Under the pieces are notes generated by a model. It ran no database searches, was not told the origin of the DNA, and was given only the letters and a program-made list of their open reading frames with translations. From NCBI GenBank assembly GCA_024711125.1, contig JANJTM010000060.1:1-54301 (forward strand): 54,301 nucleotides of DNA, read 5' to 3'. The DNA is from Rhodothermales bacterium (GTDB lineage Bacteria; Bacteroidota; Rhodothermia; Rhodothermales; UBA10348). Both the position numbers and the translations under genes were made by a program. Position 1 is the first letter of the stretch. Every line of letters starts with the position of its first letter. This document shows positions 50,775 through 54,301 of the stretch, one piece after another.

Positions 50775-52330
50775 AGCCGGTCGGGGCGCTGCTCCGGGTT
50801 TCGCGAACGCCTCGCATCAGGGGCCGAAGCGTGCCGTGCAGCGCCGGGCAGGAAGGTATTGAGCAGCGGTCCGAACCCCTGGACGGGATTCATGGACCGC
50901 ATGGTGTCGCGGATGACGAAGACCGTGCGCAGAGGCGGACGCTCGACGGGTTGGGTCACGCGGCCGAGGAGGAGCCAACCAAGGAAACGAAGCGCAAACC
51001 CGAGCACGAATAGTGCCTTCAAGCCCTCGAGGAAGGACCAACCGAAGATCGGAGCCGATGCCGTGAGCGCGGCGGCCACCGTGCCGCCCATGATCGGTCC
51101 GACCGCACCGGTCGCGCCCCCGGCGGCGGCCGCAAGCGCGAAATAGGAGGTCTTGCCCCGGTCAGGGGCAAGTCGCATGGTCAGATTGCCCGTGGCGAGC
51201 GTCAGCCCACCCCAGGCGAAGCCGCCCGTGATGCTGAGTACCGGCATCAGGTAGTACCCGGGACCGGACGCGGCGGTGAACAGCCACCAGACCGGCTGAA
51301 GCGCGACCGAAAGACCGGTCATGCGCATCACCTGGAGATCGCCGTGCCGGTCGCAGAGCGGGCCCCAGACGCGCTGGCCGAGGAGGTTCGACACGATTCC
51401 GCCCGCCGAAAACATCATCACGGACGCGACGCCCACTTCGACCTGGGTCAGCATGTAGACGGCGAAGAACGGGGCGACGAACCACACGCCGAAATTCCAG
51501 GCCCCGAGGTAGGCCAGGAAGGGTCGGAAGGTCCGGTCGGTGAGCGGCTCGCGGATATGGGCCGAGAATCCTCCCGGCAGCGATGCGGCGGGTTCGGGCT
51601 CGGGGTGGCGCGACAGGAAGTGGATCGATACCAGCCGGAACGCGATGCCCAGGCCGATGAGCGCGAGAAATACGGGAATCGGTTCCTCGGCCGCGCGCAC
51701 CGCATGGCCGGCCGTCGCCGCGGTGGCGGCTCCGAACGCGTTGCAGACGAAATTTCGGGTGCCGAAGAAACGTCCCCGAAGGCGATCCGGTACGAGGTCG
51801 CTGATCCAACTCGTCCATGCGGCCGTCGCGATCGCCGCGAAGGCCTGTTGCGCCAGCAGCACCACGAGCACCACCGTGAGTGCCTGCCCGGGCTCGAACC
51901 ACGCAACGGCCGCCAGCGTCGCGGCCCATGCCAGCGCGTCGACCGTGGACGAAACCAGGAGAACGTCCCGCCGCCATCCCCCCCGCCGGCGGATGATCTC
52001 GGCCCCGAGAGGTTGGGCGAGACCCCCGAGGAGAGGAAGGGAAGCCGCCAGGCCGACTTCGAACGAGCCGGCGCCGATCGCGACGAGAAAGGCCGTCAGG
52101 AACGGCCCGGCGGTGAGCGTCGAATACTGTACCGCGAAGACACCGTCCGAGATGCTGAGGCGCATCACGCGTCGCGTGTCCGGCGACGGATGGTCGTTTC
52201 GCGCGGGAGAGCGATCAGGTGCCCGCGAGGGGTCCGGCAACGGGATGTCGTCGATGGGTGGCACCCGAAAACGTAAGCGCCACCGCCGCCGAGGATCCCG
52301 ACCCCATGCCTGCAGGCTGGAATTTCGCAT
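50762..52330 (-). CDS. MFS transporter
   Basis: A 522-residue permease with about 12 membrane helices after an arginine/proline-rich N-terminal tail. LPLLGGLAQPLGAEIIRRRGG and WISDLVPDRLRGRFFGTRN are the conserved loops of the first half, and GPLCDRHGDLQVMRMTG those of the second. It is probably a drug or metabolite exporter, but the substrate is not shown. The tail (about residues 1-55) may not be translated: an ATG at 52165 (MRLSISDGVFAVQY) is an alternative start. Its end overlaps the Kelch-TM gene by 13 bases. It is divergent from tetR. Confidence 0.85.
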   Translation of the reverse strand: MRNSSLQAWGRDPRRRWRLRFRVPPIDDIPLPDPSRAPDRSPARNDHPSPDTRRVMRLSISDGVFAVQYSTLTAGPFLTAFLVAIGAGSFEVGLAASLPLLGGLAQPLGAEIIRRRGGWRRDVLLVSSTVDALAWAATLAAVAWFEPGQALTVVLVVLLAQQAFAAIATAAWTSWISDLVPDRLRGRFFGTRNFVCNAFGAATAATAGHAVRAAEEPIPVFLALIGLGIAFRLVSIHFLSRHPEPEPAASLPGGFSAHIREPLTDRTFRPFLAYLGAWNFGVWFVAPFFAVYMLTQVEVGVASVMMFSAGGIVSNLLGQRVWGPLCDRHGDLQVMRMTGLSVALQPVWWLFTAASGPGYYLMPVLSITGGFAWGGLTLATGNLTMRLAPDRGKTSYFALAAAAGGATGAVGPIMGGTVAAALTASAPIFGWSFLEGLKALFVLGFALRFLGWLLLGRVTQPVERPPLRTVFVIRDTMRSMNPVQGFGPLLNTFLPGAARHASAPDARRSRNPEQRPDRLQQS

Positions 52331-52350
52331 CGCAATGAGCCAATCGAATT

Positions 52351-52383
52351 ATTCAACCAATCAGTTGAATTATGCGGTTGAAT
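52351..52383. promoter_or_regulatory. Palindromic operator between the MFS and tetR genes
   Basis: ATTCAAC at 52351-52357 and GTTGAAT at 52364-52370 form a perfect inverted repeat with a 6-base spacer. A third half-site GGTTGAAT follows at 52376-52383. It is AT-rich inside GC-rich DNA and sits just upstream of both genes, as expected for a TetR operator. Confidence 0.7.
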
Positions 52384-52453
52384 ATCGTAGACTCTCCACC
52401 GAACCCGCTGCCACAGCCCACCCGTGGACGAAACAGGACGTCGAAACGAGGAA

Positions 52454-53059
52454 ATGAACAAGGACGGCGACACCGAGGATCGGATCTTCGAGGCGGCCCA
52501 GGCCGCTTTCCACGAGCACGGCTTCGACGGGGCTCGCATGGCCGACATCGCGCGGCGGGCGTCGATCAACCAGTCGATGCTCCACTACTACTTCCGCACG
52601 AAGGAGCAGCTCTTCGACGCCGTCTTCAGAAAGGCCATCCTCGCGGTGTTGCCTCCTGCCATCGCGATCCTGGGGGAGGATGGGCCGCTCCTTGCCAAAC
52701 TCGAGCGCTTCGCGCACCGGTATGTGGGCATCCTGCAGGCAAATCCGCATATCCCGGCCTTCATCCTGTTCGAACTGCGTCGCAATCCCGAAGCGATCGG
52801 TCGCCTGGCCGGCGAAACGGCCGGTCCGGTCTTCGCGCGCTTCCGAGGTGACGTCGAGCGGGCCGTGCGCGAAGGCGACATCCGGCCGATCGAGCCGTCG
52901 CACCTGCTGGCGAACGTGGTCGGTCTGTGTGTCTTTCCGTTCGTTGCCCGACCCATGCTGCAGGGTGGTCTCGGCATGGGGAACGAGGCGTACGACGGCC
53001 TGCTGCGCACGCGCGCCGATCACGTCGCCGATTTCCTGCGCCACGCGCTACGCCCATGA
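52454..53059 (+). CDS. TetR-family transcriptional regulator
   Basis: A 201-residue repressor. The N-terminal helix-turn-helix is AAFHEHGFDGARMADIARRASINQSMLHYYFRTKEQLF (about 14-51), clear TetR type, followed by an all-helical ligand-binding domain. The ATG at 52454, preceded by GAGGAA, is preferred over an upstream GTG at 52424 that has no ribosome-binding site. The stop overlaps the tolC start by 4 bases (ATGA), so it likely controls its own efflux operon and perhaps the divergent MFS gene through the operator at 52351-52383. Confidence 0.94.
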   Translation: MNKDGDTEDRIFEAAQAAFHEHGFDGARMADIARRASINQSMLHYYFRTKEQLFDAVFRKAILAVLPPAIAILGEDGPLLAKLERFAHRYVGILQANPHIPAFILFELRRNPEAIGRLAGETAGPVFARFRGDVERAVREGDIRPIEPSHLLANVVGLCVFPFVARPMLQGGLGMGNEAYDGLLRTRADHVADFLRHALRP

Positions 53060-54301
53060 CGCCGATTCTCCTCCTCATCCTGCTCTCCCTGCCGCAGCCG
53101 GCCGACACCCTGCGGCTCGACCACGCCTACCGCGCCGCGGAAATGCGGTTTGCCCGCACGCGCGAGGTGGCGATCGCCGAACGGACCCTCGCGCTGCGGG
53201 AGAAGAACCTCGACACGCGCTTCCTTCCGACGCTGACGGCCTCCAGCCAGGCGACGTACGTGAGCGACGTGGCCGAGATCGGGATCTCCATGCCCGGTTT
53301 CACGCCCCCGGCGATCGCGAAGGACCAATACAAGGTCGCGATCACGGCCGAGCAGCTGGTCTACGACGGCGGTGCCACCGCCGCGCAGCGCGCCCTGGAG
53401 CGGGTGCAGGCGGCCTGGGCGGCGGGTGAAGTGGCCGTTGCGGCCTTCGCACTGCGGACGGAGGTGCACGCCGCGTGGTACGCCGCCCTCGCGGCCGAAG
53501 CCGAGGTGGCCGTGCTCTCGGTGCTGGAGGGGGAGCTGACCGCACGGCGGGACCAGGTCCTCGCGGCGTTCGCCCGCGGAGCCGCCACCCGGGCGCAGGC
53601 CGACGTGTTCGAGGCGGAACGCATCCGCGTGGTCCAGCAGCGCACCGCCGCCGGGGAACGCCGGCGAGGCGCCCTCGACGCCCTCGGGGAACTGACCGGC
53701 TGGGCCCTGCCCGATGCCGTCCGGCTTCCCACCGAGGCCGACCCGCCGGTCGCCGGGGACGGCGTGCGCCCCGAGTTCCGCCAGTTCGACCTGGCGAGGG
53801 AACGCCTCGATGCCCAGTCGCGGCTGCTGGCGCGGCGCTCCCGGCCCAGGGTAGGCGCGTTCGCCGACGTGGCGGCCGGCCGTCCGCAGGGCATGAACTT
53901 CTTCGAGGACGAGTTCGGGCCGTTCTTCTCGGTCGGCATCAAGGCGACCTGGACTCCCTGGGACTGGCACGCCACGGACCGCGACCGGGAGGCGGTCGCG
54001 CTGCAGGCCGAGGCCGTGGACGCGCAGGAAGAGGCCTTCAGGCAGGCCCTCCGCGTGCGCAGGGCACGACTGCTCCGCGACGCGGCGGCGCTGGAGCGCC
54101 AGCTGGAGGCCGACGCCGAACTCGTGGCGCTGCGCACGCGCATCACGGCCGACGCGGCCTCCCGCCTCGAGAACGCAACCCGGCCGCCCACCGAATTCCT
54201 GGTCGAACGAGGCAACCACGAACGCGCCGAGCTGGCCCAGCGCCAGCGGCGCATCCAGCTCGCCCTGGTGCGGGCCGCCCTCGAACTGCTGAACCCGAAC
54301 G
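53056..54301 (+). CDS. TolC-family outer membrane efflux protein, partial
   Basis: An open frame from the ATG at 53056 to the right edge without a stop, giving 415 residues. The N terminus MTPILLLILLSLPQPADTL is a short signal peptide. TolC features are the first-repeat start LRLDHAYRAAEMRFARTREVAIAE and coiled-coil helices such as ALRTEVHAAWYAALAAEAEVAVL. The second repeat starts near RPEFRQFDLARERLDAQSRLLARRSRP, with VGAFADVAAGRP as a barrel strand. TolC proteins form the outer-membrane channel of tripartite efflux pumps. The membrane-fusion and pump genes, if present, lie beyond the window. Confidence 0.92.
   Translation, partial: MTPILLLILLSLPQPADTLRLDHAYRAAEMRFARTREVAIAERTLALREKNLDTRFLPTLTASSQATYVSDVAEIGISMPGFTPPAIAKDQYKVAITAEQLVYDGGATAAQRALERVQAAWAAGEVAVAAFALRTEVHAAWYAALAAEAEVAVLSVLEGELTARRDQVLAAFARGAATRAQADVFEAERIRVVQQRTAAGERRRGALDALGELTGWALPDAVRLPTEADPPVAGDGVRPEFRQFDLARERLDAQSRLLARRSRPRVGAFADVAAGRPQGMNFFEDEFGPFFSVGIKATWTPWDWHATDRDREAVALQAEAVDAQEEAFRQALRVRRARLLRDAAALERQLEADAELVALRTRITADAASRLENATRPPTEFLVERGNHERAELAQRQRRIQLALVRAALELLNPN

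Noticed and set aside
1-54301. CRISPR array, insertion sequence, prophage or toxin-antitoxin pair
   Set aside because: No regularly spaced repeats with unique spacers, transposase, integrase or phage structural gene was seen; the only tandem repeat is the hairpin array near 39.4 kb.

Overview
The window is about 54 kb of GC-rich chromosome with tightly packed genes. The gene content points to a high-GC member of the Rhodothermota/Bacteroidota side of the tree. The evidence is two secreted propeller proteins ending in type IX-secretion-like sorting domains, a DUF5916 outer-membrane protein, a YceI/DUF5777 pair, a nucleoside-type MFS permease beside a Tat-exported TIM-barrel protein, and promoter-like TAnnTTTG/TAnnTTCG boxes upstream of several starts. 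The species cannot be named from sequence reading alone. I saw no phage, transposase, integrase, CRISPR array, rRNA or tRNA, and most of the window is ordinary core genome. Coordinates were counted by hand from the printed sequence.

Layout. 1-8 kb: the start of a biotin carboxylase gene (off the left edge), a DnaJ/CbpA co-chaperone, a propeller protein with sorting domain, an outer-membrane protein plus lipoprotein pair, the ribosome-associated GTPase typA, and a second sorted propeller protein. 8-14 kb: a compact minus-strand run, membrane protein-queD-aroE-pgeF-nadE-ruvA, with several overlapping starts. 14-17 kb: the B12-dependent ribonucleotide reductase nrdJ with a clear terminator. 17-21 kb: a membrane protein with an HEGGH motif, a small unknown protein, a tRNA nucleotidyltransferase with an HD domain, and a Gfo/Idh-like protein. 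21-26 kb: a DUF411 metal-binding protein, an SMP-30 lactonase-like lipoprotein, a DUF1080 lipoprotein, a Tat-exported TIM-barrel isomerase and an MFS permease. This looks like a carbohydrate-handling neighbourhood related to 3-keto-glycoside catabolism. 26-31 kb: DUF5916, an M20 amidohydrolase, a zinc metallopeptidase and DoxX. 31-34 kb: a lipoprotein, tryptophanase and a small secreted HEAT-like protein.

34-37 kb: a YwaF-type membrane protein and a three-gene operon of a CxxxxCH haem-type lipoprotein, YceI and a DUF5777 beta-barrel. 37-42 kb: hrpB helicase, an intergenic array of interchangeable hairpins, and a large secreted glycoside-hydrolase-like protein. 42-46 kb: an FmdB-like zinc ribbon, an APC permease, an AlkC-like DNA glycosylase and two small proteins. 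46-51 kb: a VWA lipoprotein, then a divergent pair made of an unknown cytoplasmic protein and a membrane protein that joins a Kelch-like periplasmic sensor to a cytoplasmic winged-helix-like domain. 51-54 kb: an MFS transporter divergent from a tetR-tolC efflux operon, with a palindromic operator between them and tolC running off the right edge.

The best candidates for undescribed biology are the Kelch-TM-winged-helix protein with its divergent partner (47.9-50.8 kb), the hairpin array at 39.3-39.4 kb, and the CxxxxCH-YceI-DUF5777 operon.
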